Origin: Flavobacterium sp. YJ01
GTDB taxonomy: Bacteria; Bacteroidota; Bacteroidia; Flavobacteriales; Flavobacteriaceae
Assembly (NCBI RefSeq): GCF_029320955.1
Contig: NZ_CP119757.1
Location: forward strand, 186,001-250,000
DNA length: 64,000 bases
Reading direction: 5' to 3'
A program made the translations under genes and the position numbers. Below the pieces are notes generated by a model. The model made no database searches. It was not told the origin of the DNA and worked only from the letters and a program-made list of their open reading frames with translations. Each line of letters begins with the position of its first letter. Within the stretch, counting starts at the first letter, position 1. Shown here piece by piece: positions 1-9,449 of the stretch.

Positions 1-741
1 TTCAGGCAGCAACATATTGAATACACTGAACAGATATGCAATGCCTGTACTGAGTGCCACCAGTGTATCCATATTGGCTGAACGGTGTATAGCTTGTTTC
101 CATGCATTGATGAAAAAATCTTTGCCTAACCATAAGACAACAGGTGTAGAAAACAGCCACATTATAGGGTCTGCGTAGGGCATATTCATAAAGAACATCC
201 CAATAACAACCACAGGAAAAGACAAGATAGTTGCCCAAATGGTATTGATTTTTAGATTCTGGAATTTTTGAGCATGGATTACTTCTAAAGTTTCCTGTTG
301 TTTGGTTTCATCCTCAATCAATAAATCGTAACCGATAGATTGTACCGCTTTTTGCAGTTTGGCCGCATCGGTCATATTGGGCAGGTATTCAACGGTAAGA
401 TTACCCGTTGCAAAATTTACAGCAGCGCTTACCACTCCTGGCTCGTATGTAACAATGCTCTCAGCACTGCCCGCGCAAGAGGCGCACGTCATGCCCAATA
501 CTGGAAACGTGTTTTTTACGGTCGAAACGCCATACCCCAAGTCCTTGATTGCTTTGATCGCTTCCGCTACCGCTTGTGTGTTGTCAACCGTGATAACAGC
601 CCTGCGGTTGTTCAGCTCTACCTGGTGTGTTTCTATGCTTTTCAATCTTGCCAGTCCCTTTTCAACGATGAGTGCACAATGTTCGCTTTCTACATCTTCC
701 AAGGGAAGATAAATGACTTGCTTCTTTTTATCTGTTGCCAT
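1..741 (-). CDS. copA: Copper-translocating P-type ATPase, N-terminal 247 residues (cut by window edge)
   Basis: The reading frame starts at the ATG at 741 and stays open to base 1, so the catalytic domains lie outside the window. Residues about 8-72 look like a heavy-metal-associated fold that has lost its CxxC pair. A second HMA domain follows with the metal motif MTCASC at about residues 84-89. A charged linker then leads into membrane helices near residues 165-185 and 192-208, the layout of class IB copper ATPases. Known family role: ATP-driven export of Cu(I) from the cytoplasm, or loading of periplasmic copper enzymes. The copper enzymes NirK, NosZ and azurin in this window make the second role plausible, but that is inference. 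The broken HMA/AraC gene just upstream is probably its regulator. Confidence 0.93.
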   Translation of the reverse strand, partial: MATDKKKQVIYLPLEDVESEHCALIVEKGLARLKSIETHQVELNNRRAVITVDNTQAVAEAIKAIKDLGYGVSTVKNTFPVLGMTCASCAGSAESIVTYEPGVVSAAVNFATGNLTVEYLPNMTDAAKLQKAVQSIGYDLLIEDETKQQETLEVIHAQKFQNLKINTIWATILSFPVVVIGMFFMNMPYADPIMWLFSTPVVLWLGKDFFINAWKQAIHRSANMDTLVALSTGIAYLFSVFNMLLPE

Positions 742-828
742 TTTTTTTTGCTTTAATTAACAATACAAAATTGGGATAATATGGGTGGGAAGCGTTGTGG
801 AATTATGAAATGGATTTGTAAGATTTAC

Positions 829-1391
829 TTAGACCTTATCCGATGGTTTTCTTTTATCCTCCCGTCTTTGCTTGAAATAGCTCGGAGTAAGCCCGGTTAC
901 CTTTTTGAACTGGTTGCTTAGATAAGCAACACTGGAGTAATTAAGGTGAAATGCAATTTCACTGAGGGACAATTCGTCATAAACCAATAGTTCTTTTATC
1001 TTTTCTATTTTTTGGGCGATGAAGTACTTTTCAATGGTGGTGTCTTGCGCTTCGGAAAACAGGTTGGACAAATAATTGTAATCATGTTGAAGTTTGTCGC
1101 TTAATACATCGGAAAGATTGGTTTTTACACCATTTTTTTGATGATGTACTAAATCAATAATTATATTTTTATTCTTTCTACAGTTCTGTTTCTCTTATCG
1201 TCAATGATTTCAAATCCTAATGTAAGCAGCGTTTTTTCCAATTTAAATAATTCTTGAGTCGTAGGTTCGCTGCTAAGTGTAATCTCCCCCAGCTTTATGC
1301 TCTTTAGGTTTAAGCCTAACTTTCCCAATTCATTCTGCACCACCATAATACAGCGGTCACAAACCATATTTTTTATAATAAGCAACATCAC
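829..1391 (-). pseudogene. HMA-like/AraC copper-type regulator, split by a 1-nt frameshift
   Basis: Two out-of-phase pieces together make one protein. The first (1391 to 1161, 76 residues) begins with an HMA-like fold carrying CDRC in place of the usual metal-site loop, and stops after a short charged stretch. The second (from about 1167 to 829) has no usable ATG and reads through LVHHQKNGV, a LQHDYNYLS segment and a complete AraC helix-turn-helix ending near TGLTPSYFKQ. Adding one T to the T5 run at 1166-1170 joins them in frame as ...RIKNIIIDLVHH. Bacteroidetes commonly carry this HMA-AraC fusion beside copper ATPase genes, so it is probably the regulator of the neighbouring copA. It may be a genuine pseudogene, a slippage site, or a sequencing error. 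Confidence 0.75.
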
Positions 1392-1439
1392 TTTGCTTCA
1401 CATCTAAAGAAAATATTAATTTGAAACTCTAAAATAAAT

Positions 1440-1694
1440 TTATAACCGTTTATTCTTCAAATTTCCAATTGGTAAGTAATAAAGTAAACCGATTCCTATC
1501 AGAAATAATATCAATGAAGCTATAAATGCAGGAATAAGGATTTCTTTATTATTATCCAAAGCATTGTTCAAGGCGGCATATAATAACCAAATTTGAATAG
1601 TCACATTTAGTATTAATATAAAAATAATAGTAGAAAGTATCGCGTTTAATTTATTTGGATTGGCTTGATTCTGACTAGTTCTAAAAGTACTCAT
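1440..1694 (-). CDS. Small two-helix membrane protein of the nitrate-reductase operon
   Basis: This is an 84-residue protein with a polar N-terminus, two hydrophobic helices (about residues 19-42 and 53-74) separated by an Asn-rich turn, and a basic tail, so both ends probably face the cytoplasm. It is the last gene of the operon led by narK, 19 bp after the Rieske gene. It resembles the small proteins annotated as DUF6755 that accompany this reductase cluster in Bacteroidetes, but I assign that name from memory only. No cofactor ligands are visible. A role in assembling or anchoring the reductase complex is a guess from position. Confidence 0.7.
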   Translation of the reverse strand: MSTFRTSQNQANPNKLNAILSTIIFILILNVTIQIWLLYAALNNALDNNKEILIPAFIASLILFLIGIGLLYYLPIGNLKNKRL

Positions 1695-1713
1695 GGTTTT
1701 TTATTTTAGGGAT

Positions 1714-2232
1714 TTATCCTGGTTTCTCTTCCAGATTCTCTGATGCTCTTACATAAATGGCATTCTCTTTAAAAAGCACTTCCAATTTAGGCAAAGCTCT
1801 GGGCGGGGGGCCAGCGATAACATCTCCGGTTTGAGCGTCAAAAGAACCTTCGTGACAAGGACAATGAATAACTCCCGTGCCAGGCTTATAAAAAACAGAG
1901 CAGGAAAGATGGGTGCATTTTTGTTCATACGCTTTGAATTCTCCCGTCTCCAGATGAATCAATATATAAGGGATTGTACTTCCTTCGATAACAAAAGCAC
2001 GTGTACCCCCTACAGGCACCTCTTCTTTTTTACATACAAAGTGCTCTCCATCCAGCTCATCTTTTGGAAATAGGTGCGCTTTGGCTGCCACCAGACCACT
2101 CCCAACCATTAACCCGCCTGATACTAGTGTAAGGAATTTAGCAAAATCGCGACGGCTCACATTGGTTGCCTGTTGTTTTTCGATTGGAAAATCTTTTTTC
2201 CAGTTTTTATTTAAATTATCTTCTTTAGACAT
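1714..2232 (-). CDS. Rieske 2Fe-2S protein with Tat-type N-terminus
   Basis: The protein has 172 residues. Residues 26-30 are SRRDF, a twin-arginine motif, followed by a hydrophobic stretch at about 31-50, as in Rieske proteins folded before export and kept as a membrane anchor. The cluster-binding boxes CTHLSC (106-111) and CPCHEGS (124-130) are complete, giving two Cys and two His ligands. The 2Fe-2S domain should therefore lie in the periplasm. No cytochrome b/c1 genes accompany it; it sits between a 4Fe-4S ferredoxin-like gene (5-bp gap) and a small membrane protein in the nitrate-reductase operon. It probably carries electrons between quinol or cytochrome c and the neighbouring membrane subunit, which is inference. 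Confidence 0.9.
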   Translation of the reverse strand: MSKEDNLNKNWKKDFPIEKQQATNVSRRDFAKFLTLVSGGLMVGSGLVAAKAHLFPKDELDGEHFVCKKEEVPVGGTRAFVIEGSTIPYILIHLETGEFKAYEQKCTHLSCSVFYKPGTGVIHCPCHEGSFDAQTGDVIAGPPPRALPKLEVLFKENAIYVRASENLEEKPG

Positions 2233-2237
2233 GAATT

Positions 2238-2807
2238 CTAATAAATTATTAATTGATTACTGCCTTTTGGCATCATAATATTAACTTTTGTATTCACTAC
2301 CTCTTCTCCAAAAAGGAAAGTATTTACTGGCGAACTATTTGGACGCATTTCCTGTATTTCCTCTCTGGTGCCGTAAAACAAAGCCCCACTTGGACAAACC
2401 GTAGCACACATAGGTTTTTTGCCCACGCTTGTTCTGTCGTAGCACATCGTACATTTCATCATCAAATCGTAGGACTCTTCTTTTTTAGGCACGCCAAATG
2501 GACAGGCCATCACACAATTCGAACAACCAATACATCTTTCCGTATTGGCAGTATGAACAATTCCGAATTCGTCTTTTGAAATAGCATCAGCAGGACATAC
2601 ATTTGCACAAACAGGATCGTCACAATGCATACACACCTGTACAGTAGTTTGCACAGTTGATGCCCTATCGACATAATTTACGTGAATTAAAGATTCCTGA
2701 CCATTGGTTTCGCATTCAGCACAAGCCATTTCGCAGGCTTTACAGCCAATGCAACGTTGCATATCTACAAAAAACTCTTCATTTTTATTAAAATTGGTAT
2801 AATTCAT
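2238..2807 (-). CDS. 4Fe-4S dicluster electron-transfer subunit (DmsB/NrfC-like)
   Basis: The protein has 189 residues and four cysteine-rich motifs: [11 protein letters not shown] near residue 19, [13 protein letters not shown] near 59, [11 protein letters not shown] near 92, and CTMCYDR with a later CATVC. This is the pattern of beta subunits that carry four cubane clusters and wire a molybdopterin catalytic subunit to a membrane partner. There is no signal peptide, so it is cytoplasmic like the catalytic subunit encoded 17 bp upstream. It lacks the extra length of NarH, which agrees with a reductase that is not of the NarGHI type. Confidence 0.9.
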   Translation of the reverse strand: MNYTNFNKNEEFFVDMQRCIGCKACEMACAECETNGQESLIHVNYVDRASTVQTTVQVCMHCDDPVCANVCPADAISKDEFGIVHTANTERCIGCSNCVMACPFGVPKKEESYDLMMKCTMCYDRTSVGKKPMCATVCPSGALFYGTREEIQEMRPNSSPVNTFLFGEEVVNTKVNIMMPKGSNQLIIY

Positions 2808-2824
2808 TTTTTGTTTTTTAGTTG

Positions 2825-5041
2825 TTAAACACTAGCGTAAGCCATAGATTCGCTCGAAGGTGGTGCTATTTCACGCAAAGGTTCCAGATGACAGGCACAA
2901 ACTTTGAATTCCGGAATTTTAGAAATAGGATCTAATGTTCCGGGAGTTAATTGGTTTGCTGATTTTTTTCCAGACCAGTGGTACGGTATAAAAACCGTGT
3001 CTTCGCGAATCGTTTCTACAATGTTTGCAGGAAAAATGCCTTCACCACGCCGGGTAGTAACTTTTATTAATTCCCTTTGTTTGATGCCGTATTGTTGGGC
3101 TAAATTTGGATGAATTTCCAATAAAGGCTCCGGATACTGATCAACCAATTTTCCAATTCTTCGTGTTTGTGTACCACTCAAATATTGAGAAACCACACGT
3201 CCTGTCGTCAAAATTATTGGATAATCGGCATCTGGCACCTCACCTGGAACTTTGTACGGTGCCGGATTAAAATGAGCCCTTTCATCTGAGGTTTTAAATT
3301 TTTTATCTTCCCATAAACGCGGTGTTCCCGGATGTCCTATTTCAGGACAAGGCCAAAAAACACCCATTTCGTCTTCAATTCTTTGGTAGGTAATTCCATA
3401 ATAATCAGCAGTTCCTCCTTTTGAGGCTACCCGCAATTCGTTAAAAACGGCTTCGCTGCTATCATACGTAAATTTATCCTCCACCCCTAAGCGTTTGGCT
3501 AATTCCAAAATAATCGAAGTATCGGTTCTGGCATCTCCCGGAGGAGTAACTGCCTGACGGATTCGGATAACACGCCCTTCGGCTGAAGTGGTTGTACCTT
3601 CTTCTTCCTCCTGTAATGATCCTGCCAAAACAATATCGGCATGACGGGCCGTTTCGTTTAAGAAAAAGTCAATACAAACATAAAATTCTAACTTTTCTAA
3701 AGCCTCCCGAACATAATTGCTGTTAGGCAGGGAAACTAGCGGATTAAAACAAATCGATAATAGCCCTTTAATCTCCCCACGATGAATGGCTTCGATTATT
3801 TCATAAGCCGACAACCCTTTTCCGGGCATATCTTTCTCATTAATACCCCAAACTTCTGAAATATATTTACGATGTTCCGGATTTTCAATATCCCTATTTC
3901 CTGGCAGCTGATCGCATTTATGACCGTGCTCTCTACCGCCTTGCCCATTTCCCTGTCCGGTAATAGTGGCATAACCGCAATATGGCTTACCAATTCTTCC
4001 TGTTGCGAGTACCAAATTAATGCATCCCAACACATTATCTACGCCTTTAGAATGATGCTCAATACCACGGGCATGAAGTAAAAAGCTTGTTTTGGCTCTG
4101 CCCCATAATTCGGCTGCCTGTTGAATTTTTTCTTTTTTAATCCCTGTAACTTGCTCTGCCCATTCCAGGGTATAATCTTTTACGGAATCTATAGTCTGCT
4201 GAAAACCTGAGGTATGGTTGGCAATAAAATCGTGATCCAGCATGTCATGATCCACCAAATATTTCAGCATTGCACCATACAAAGCCGAATCTGTTCCCGG
4301 GCGGACATCCAAATGAAGATCGGCTGTTCTGGCTAATGGAATCATTCTTGGGTCAATAACTATCAATTTTGCACCACGGTCTCTGGCTTTCCAAATCCAG
4401 TGGGTTAATGTTGGGAAAGTTTCACTAACATTAGCACCAGCCACAATAATTACTTCCGCATATTCCAGATCCGAATAGTTATTAGAGCCCCGGTCCAGAC
4501 CAAATGCTTTTTTATTTCCTGCTCCTGCACTTACCATACACAAGCGTCCATTATAATCTAAATTTTTTGTTTTTAGAGCGACACGGGCGAACTTACCCAT
4601 CAAATAACTTTTTTCATTGGTTAGCGAAACACCCGAAAGGACTGAGAAGGCATCGTTTCCATATTGCGCCTGAATCCTTTTAATTTCAGAAACTGTTTTA
4701 CCCATCGCATCATCCCAGGACGTTGGTACAAATCCTTGCCCTTCTACTCTTTTTAGCGGGGACAAGAGACGGTCCGGATGATTGTTCTGTAAATAGCGCT
4801 GGACCCCTTTAGGGCACAATCGCCCTTCGTTGAACGGAAATTCCATCCAGGGTTCAAAACCTACTACTTTGTTGTCTTTAACCGACAATTGAATACCACA
4901 CTGCATTCCACAAAAACAACAATGTGTTTTTACCAATTCATCTGGCTCATCCCTGCCCTCATAACCATCTTTCGGTGTGTAGTTTTTATGAGGTCCAAAT
5001 TGCGTGATAATGTTTTGTTCCGAAACAGGTAATTTTGCCAT
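2825..5041 (-). CDS. Cytoplasmic molybdopterin nitrate reductase-like catalytic subunit
   Basis: This 738-residue molybdopterin oxidoreductase has an N-terminal 4Fe-4S site with Cys41, Cys44, Cys48 and Cys76. The GRLCMVSAG motif puts a cysteine (168) at the molybdenum-ligand position, as in NapA/NasC/NarB nitrate reductases and formate dehydrogenases. [14 protein letters not shown] and the C-terminal dinucleotide-binding domain ([18 protein letters not shown] onward) agree with that subfamily. There is no Tat signal, so the site is cytoplasmic, which explains the NarK transporter at the head of the operon. The operon supplies its electron partners: a 4Fe-4S subunit, a Rieske protein and a haem-type membrane protein. 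Nitrate as substrate is inferred from context; formate dehydrogenase is the main alternative. Confidence 0.85.
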   Translation of the reverse strand: MAKLPVSEQNIITQFGPHKNYTPKDGYEGRDEPDELVKTHCCFCGMQCGIQLSVKDNKVVGFEPWMEFPFNEGRLCPKGVQRYLQNNHPDRLLSPLKRVEGQGFVPTSWDDAMGKTVSEIKRIQAQYGNDAFSVLSGVSLTNEKSYLMGKFARVALKTKNLDYNGRLCMVSAGAGNKKAFGLDRGSNNYSDLEYAEVIIVAGANVSETFPTLTHWIWKARDRGAKLIVIDPRMIPLARTADLHLDVRPGTDSALYGAMLKYLVDHDMLDHDFIANHTSGFQQTIDSVKDYTLEWAEQVTGIKKEKIQQAAELWGRAKTSFLLHARGIEHHSKGVDNVLGCINLVLATGRIGKPYCGYATITGQGNGQGGREHGHKCDQLPGNRDIENPEHRKYISEVWGINEKDMPGKGLSAYEIIEAIHRGEIKGLLSICFNPLVSLPNSNYVREALEKLEFYVCIDFFLNETARHADIVLAGSLQEEEEGTTTSAEGRVIRIRQAVTPPGDARTDTSIILELAKRLGVEDKFTYDSSEAVFNELRVASKGGTADYYGITYQRIEDEMGVFWPCPEIGHPGTPRLWEDKKFKTSDERAHFNPAPYKVPGEVPDADYPIILTTGRVVSQYLSGTQTRRIGKLVDQYPEPLLEIHPNLAQQYGIKQRELIKVTTRRGEGIFPANIVETIREDTVFIPYHWSGKKSANQLTPGTLDPISKIPEFKVCACHLEPLREIAPPSSESMAYASV

Positions 5042-5115
5042 GTTTTATATTTTTTAACCGATGCGATAAAAAAATCACCAGTGTTGTTTTTAATTTTCAA
5101 TTCAACTAAAAAAAA

Positions 5116-6165
5116 TTAGCCAAATAAATTTCCGCCTTCCAGTCGTGCTTTTAAGTGGGCTTGTGCCAAACGGGATCTTTTACCTTCAGGGCTTAAATCT
5201 AAATGCGATGTTCCATCCGGTCTGTCAAAATTGAAACCTAATTCCTTAGTTACTGTTTTAAGATCTTTTATATGCAAATTGGTAGCGAATTCCTCTCCGG
5301 TGTGCTCACAAACTGCCATTCCCATTTTCATCCCCTGCTTTTTATATATATGTGCCCCAATTTGTGCCGGACGCTGAATGATATGAAAAAACTTTCCAAA
5401 CGGAATCCAGATTAAAAACATAATTACCGTTACTGCATGCAGAACAGCTAGGAAATCAAATGCAAAACCTTTCATAAACTGATAGGAATAGGTTAGCCCC
5501 AATCCTGTAGCGGAAATAGCAATTAATAAAATTAGGGGTAATAAATCGCCTTCAAAAGTTTGAGTAGCAATTAAACCAGGATTGGTCAAACGTCTTCTTA
5601 AGTAGTATAACGAACCGAAAATAACCAAGTAAGAAGACCAGTTCAGGGCATGAAAAGTCAGGAAGGCCATAATGGAACCCAATTTAAATTCCATGACCTT
5701 GAAACCGAAAAAGTGCGCTTCATAGACCGATATTGAATCGGGGGCCATAGTAAAATGAATCCATCCAAAAGTCAGTGGAATCGTAATTAAAAAAGCGGAT
5801 GTACAGCCAATAGCTATTAAAAAATGCGCCATCCATCGGTATTTTCCCCTGGGATAAATAAATTTTTGAAATGCAATATTTTCGATGGTTTCTTTTGAAG
5901 CAAACCAAAAGCGTGAAAACACTTTTCCCGTAAATAAGTAACTAACTCCTCTTTTGAAATAAATCCACGTTGGCGGCCTTTGCAGCCAAACAGAATAACG
6001 GTATACAATACCAAAAAAAGCAAATACTGTCCCAAATAAATACGTAATTAATGCCGCATCAAAATTTTGCAGTTTTCTGGATCCATAAAATACTAATATG
6101 ATCATTAGCACGGACATGGAAGCGGCAATTAGTAAAGCCTTTATATTGTAGTTTCTATTTTTCAT
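5116..6165 (-). CDS. NarI-like multi-helix membrane subunit of the nitrate-reductase operon
   Basis: The protein has 349 residues with about seven hydrophobic helices, for example residues 9-26, 38-54, 112-132, 163-187, 207-223 and 240-260, and a soluble C-terminal tail of about 80 residues. Several histidines lie inside or at the ends of helices (MAHFLIAIG, FHALNWSS, LHAVTVIMF, FHIIQRP), as expected for b-haem ligands. The FHIIQRPAQIG stretch recalls the NarI/Isp5 quinol-oxidising subunits. It lies between narK and the catalytic subunit gene and probably draws electrons from the quinol pool. The exact family is uncertain. The gap upstream of its start (6166-6424) may carry its own promoter, but I see no FNR dyad there. 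Confidence 0.75.
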   Translation of the reverse strand: MKNRNYNIKALLIAASMSVLMIILVFYGSRKLQNFDAALITYLFGTVFAFFGIVYRYSVWLQRPPTWIYFKRGVSYLFTGKVFSRFWFASKETIENIAFQKFIYPRGKYRWMAHFLIAIGCTSAFLITIPLTFGWIHFTMAPDSISVYEAHFFGFKVMEFKLGSIMAFLTFHALNWSSYLVIFGSLYYLRRRLTNPGLIATQTFEGDLLPLILLIAISATGLGLTYSYQFMKGFAFDFLAVLHAVTVIMFLIWIPFGKFFHIIQRPAQIGAHIYKKQGMKMGMAVCEHTGEEFATNLHIKDLKTVTKELGFNFDRPDGTSHLDLSPEGKRSRLAQAHLKARLEGGNLFG

Positions 6166-6424
6166 TTTAAATTATCATTACTTCAAGTCACTTTTAAACC
6201 CTAATTATTAAAGAATAACTGTTAATTTACAAATTACAATCCGAACCAAATACATGAAATAGCTTTCATTTTCTGACTATTTATAAAAACAGCTTTTAAA
6301 AATGTTGTACTACTAAAGAAGGTTAATTTACAAAAAAAAAGCAAGAGGCTAATCGATTGCAAGATCAATTGATTAATTTCGTTCTAATTTATAATAAAAA
6401 TTAATAATATTTTATATTCATTGG
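6166..6424. other. Gap between narK and the membrane-subunit gene
   Basis: About 260 bp of A/T-rich sequence with no open frame of note. There is no FNR-type dyad and no strong hairpin. A weak T-rich tract (6336-6350) follows the narK stop on the minus strand. It may contain a secondary promoter for the downstream reductase genes, but nothing in it decides this. Confidence 0.4.
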
Positions 6425-7906
6425 CTATTCTGAAACATCTTTTCTATCCATATCCTGAGCAAATTCAGGTAGTTTTTCTTTAGTCACTTTTACAATTACA
6501 CGGTGCATCCAAATCAAACAAATAATGGATAAGACAAAGATAAAGAGCCATGAACTGGTCCAAAAACCAGTAAAAGCAAGCAGGTATCCAAAAACTATCG
6601 GACCAATAAATCCTCCCAAACCACCAATCATTCCAACCATTCCTCCTATAACCCCTACCTGATTTGGAAAATATTCAGGAATGTGTTTGTAAACTGCTGC
6701 CGAACCAATTCCCCAACAAGTCCCAATTAAAATAACCAAGACAAGATAAACCCACATATTCGCTTCAAAATGAATTTGCGTGATTCCGTCTGCAATTAAT
6801 TCTTTTTTCTGAACTTTTTGATTTTCTGCTACAACAACTTCCTGCCATGTTTTTTTAGATGGAAAAAACGGATTGTGCTCTGCATTAACATCTTTTGAAG
6901 TAACTAAATATTCTTTTTCTCCAATAACTATTTTAGATGGTGAAACTTGTGTAACCGTTCCTGCTTTTGCTGCCATCAAGCCGCTACCGGAAGTAGTAAT
7001 ATTCATTTTTGGAAACAAAAGTAAAAAACTCAACACTACCGAAGTACTCAATACCCAATACATCACTTTTCTTGCTCCAAATTTATCGGATAAAAATCCT
7101 CCAAAAGCACGAATAATACCAGCTGGTAAACTAAAACAAGTAGTAAACAGCCCTCCTAAAATTAAAGTTGTATGATAAACATTCATAAAATTAGGCAACA
7201 ACCATTGGGAAAATGACACAAACGAACCAAACAGCAAAAAGTAATAGGTTCCAAAGCGCCAAACACGCACCTCTTTAAGCGGTTGTAAAAGTTCTTTAAC
7301 TGTTTTTGCTTTTGCTTCTATTTTTTTAGTTTTCGAAAAAAGAATAAAAACAATACCCATCGTCAACAATACTACACCGTAAATAACAGGCAAATATTTC
7401 CACCCATTTACTGGATCTGACTCTGAAAAGTATTTTAGCATACTGGGTGCTATAAAGGGAGTAATAGAAGCTCCTGCAGTACCCATTCCGAAAATTCCTA
7501 AGGCACGTCCTTGCCATTCTTTAGGATACCATAGTGAAGTATAGGCCACACCAACAGCAAAACTTGTTCCTACCATTCCGAACATAAAACTCAATAGTGC
7601 GAACATCCAAAAATTGGCAGCAAAAGGAAGCAAAAACAATGGAATAGATGCCAAAATCAGCAAAGCAGAATACACCACTCGACCTCCATATTTATCTGTT
7701 AAAATACCCATTGGTAACCGCATGAGCGAGCCTGTAAGTATTGGAATTCCCAATAACCATCCGATTTGAACTACATTCCAATCAAATATTTCCTGGTCAA
7801 CTAAAAAAGTGACTAAAACACCATTTAAAGTCCAACAAGCAAAACAGACTGCAAAAGCAAGTGTGTTTAAAAATAATATTCTGTGTGATTGTGATAAATT
7901 GCTCAT
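6425..7906 (-). CDS. narK: MFS nitrate/nitrite transporter, NarK family
   Basis: The protein has 493 residues and twelve predicted helices. The nitrate-signature stretches are recognisable: a Gly-rich segment in helix 5 (FGMGTAGASITPF) and a second late in the protein (GVIGGMVGMIGGLGGFIGP). The conserved motif GLLSDKFG-like sequence is present as GGFLSDKFGARKV. A soluble insertion of about 65 residues (around 305-370) separates two helices in the second half; it contains QVSPSKIVIGEKEYLVTS and is unusual for NarK. It brings nitrate to the cytoplasmic reductase encoded downstream and may export nitrite. An FNR-type dyad with a well-placed -7 element lies just upstream. Confidence 0.93.
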   Translation of the reverse strand: MSNLSQSHRILFLNTLAFAVCFACWTLNGVLVTFLVDQEIFDWNVVQIGWLLGIPILTGSLMRLPMGILTDKYGGRVVYSALLILASIPLFLLPFAANFWMFALLSFMFGMVGTSFAVGVAYTSLWYPKEWQGRALGIFGMGTAGASITPFIAPSMLKYFSESDPVNGWKYLPVIYGVVLLTMGIVFILFSKTKKIEAKAKTVKELLQPLKEVRVWRFGTYYFLLFGSFVSFSQWLLPNFMNVYHTTLILGGLFTTCFSLPAGIIRAFGGFLSDKFGARKVMYWVLSTSVVLSFLLLFPKMNITTSGSGLMAAKAGTVTQVSPSKIVIGEKEYLVTSKDVNAEHNPFFPSKKTWQEVVVAENQKVQKKELIADGITQIHFEANMWVYLVLVILIGTCWGIGSAAVYKHIPEYFPNQVGVIGGMVGMIGGLGGFIGPIVFGYLLAFTGFWTSSWLFIFVLSIICLIWMHRVIVKVTKEKLPEFAQDMDRKDVSE

Positions 7907-7929
7907 ACTTACTTTAATTAATTCTTAAA

Positions 7930-7973
7930 CAAAGATAAAATAGTCCGTAATCCTAAAACATGATATAAATCAT
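7930..7973 (-). promoter_or_regulatory. FNR-type operator and -7 element of narK
   Basis: The dyad ATGATATAAATCAT occupies 7960-7973 with core TGATnnnnATCA. On the minus strand a perfect Bacteroidetes -7 element, TATCTTTG, lies at 7937-7930. The centre-to-centre distance is 33 bp, placing the transcription start near 7925 and the dyad at about -41, which fits class II activation. The ATG is at 7906. Confidence 0.85.
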
Positions 7974-8148
7974 TTATTGTTTTCAAGTCAAAATAACCAG
8001 AAAATAAAGATGAAATTAATAAAAATAAGCTATAAAACCCAGTATTTCACAAAATGAAAAAAACAAATACTAATCCAATCAGCCCATTGGGGTTATGCAA
8101 AACTTTCTAGAATATAGCATTTTAGACAGCTTTCAAGTGAATTAAAAA
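7974..8148. other. Gap between the porin and narK units
   Basis: This A/T-rich stretch holds the end of the porin unit, on the minus strand, and the upstream region of narK. I see no open frame, no second dyad and no clear terminator. Confidence 0.4.
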
Positions 8149-9426
8149 TTATTTTTTATGCGAAAAAATCTGAGGATTTACATTAATCATTACCCACGCC
8201 CAATTGTTAACGTGATCAACGTGGCCATCTTTCAATCTTTGCATGGTATCGGTAGCAAACATTTGGGAATAACCTCCCGTTACATTCACAAATTTATGCG
8301 CTGAATAGCCAAATGTAAAATCGATTTCCGTACCAAGATAGTTCTTCATTTCATTTCCATTAGCATCCAAAACGGTATTCGCAGTATTAAAAGCATGGGG
8401 AAATAACGCAAATTGCCATTTGTTGACATTGTATGCAAATTTCAAAAAAGCATCCTTTAAACCAACCGAATTTTTATGATTTCCCACATAGAAATAATCC
8501 ATATATCCATTAAAGGCATGATTGGTTCCAAAAACAGGATGAAAGGATTTTATTGCTGAACTAGTATTTTCCTGGCTCTTTCCGGAAAGATATTCGTATC
8601 CAAAACCAGCTTTAAACTTATCGGTCAGGTCATAATTAAAATTAAGAGCTACGTCAAAAGCATTTACTGTATTAGTTGCATTTTTTCCTGTTTGCCCATA
8701 AAACCATAAGTCTACATCCCAGGATTTCCCTTTGGTTTTCCAATACGTTCCAAAAGTCTGCATGTAATCTACTTTCAATTCGGGTGTTGGTGTTGGAACT
8801 GGATCTGTTAATTTATTTTCATAACCTGTATTTAAAAACAAGAAACTCATATTTATTTTCAATAACTCAGTATGGTACCAAGCATATTGCATCGATTTGT
8901 AATTTAGCACGGTATAAGGTGTTGTAAGTTCGGTTTCAGCATTTGCATTATATGCAATCGCTACATCCAGATGATTTTTGTTACTTTTAAAAGTTGCTAT
9001 CGCAGCATCGTGACTTTGCGCTTGTTGTGCCCAATCGACTTCACCAAAAATGCGTTGATTGTCATACGAAATCACCTGACGGCCTAAACGCGCACTCCAT
9101 TTTTCACTAAAGTTATATTGCACCCAGGCTTCATATAACTGAATCCCGTTTACATCTGATTTGGTATTTGTGGGCACATCTCCCCAAACACGAACATTTT
9201 GCATAGTAAGTCTGGTAATAAATTGATCTTGCCTGAAGTTCAGATTCAAACGAGTTCTGGATGAAACAAATTGAGCTGCCGTTTCTCCATAAGGAATTGG
9301 GGCTTTATAACCATTTCTAAACTCATAACGAGGTCTGATCTGTAAATTTGCATCCAGTTCCTGAGCAAAAGCAATACAGCTGAACACTGGTAAAAGTGTT
9401 ATAACAATAATTTTCAAGATTTTCAT
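8149..9426 (-). CDS. Alginate-export-type outer-membrane porin
   Basis: The protein has 425 residues. It begins with a Sec signal (MKILKIIVITLLPVFSCIAFAQ) and continues as alternating beta strands rich in Tyr, Trp and Asn, with the RLGRQVISYDNQRIFGEVDW segment typical of alginate_exp-type barrels. It ends in a short basic strand without an obvious terminal Phe. It is last in the nirK, nirV, SCO, porin run (23-bp gap to the SCO gene). An outer-membrane channel beside a periplasmic nitrite reductase suggests passage of nitrite or another anion, but the substrate cannot be read from the sequence. Confidence 0.85.
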   Translation of the reverse strand: MKILKIIVITLLPVFSCIAFAQELDANLQIRPRYEFRNGYKAPIPYGETAAQFVSSRTRLNLNFRQDQFITRLTMQNVRVWGDVPTNTKSDVNGIQLYEAWVQYNFSEKWSARLGRQVISYDNQRIFGEVDWAQQAQSHDAAIATFKSNKNHLDVAIAYNANAETELTTPYTVLNYKSMQYAWYHTELLKINMSFLFLNTGYENKLTDPVPTPTPELKVDYMQTFGTYWKTKGKSWDVDLWFYGQTGKNATNTVNAFDVALNFNYDLTDKFKAGFGYEYLSGKSQENTSSAIKSFHPVFGTNHAFNGYMDYFYVGNHKNSVGLKDAFLKFAYNVNKWQFALFPHAFNTANTVLDANGNEMKNYLGTEIDFTFGYSAHKFVNVTGGYSQMFATDTMQRLKDGHVDHVNNWAWVMINVNPQIFSHKK

Positions 9427-9449
9427 TTTGTAAGTTTTAAGAAAGAAGT

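Noticed and set aside
340..756. Open frames on the plus strand opposite the copper ATPase start
   Set aside because: The minus-strand ATPase frame with MTCASC is continuous through this region; the others are shadows.
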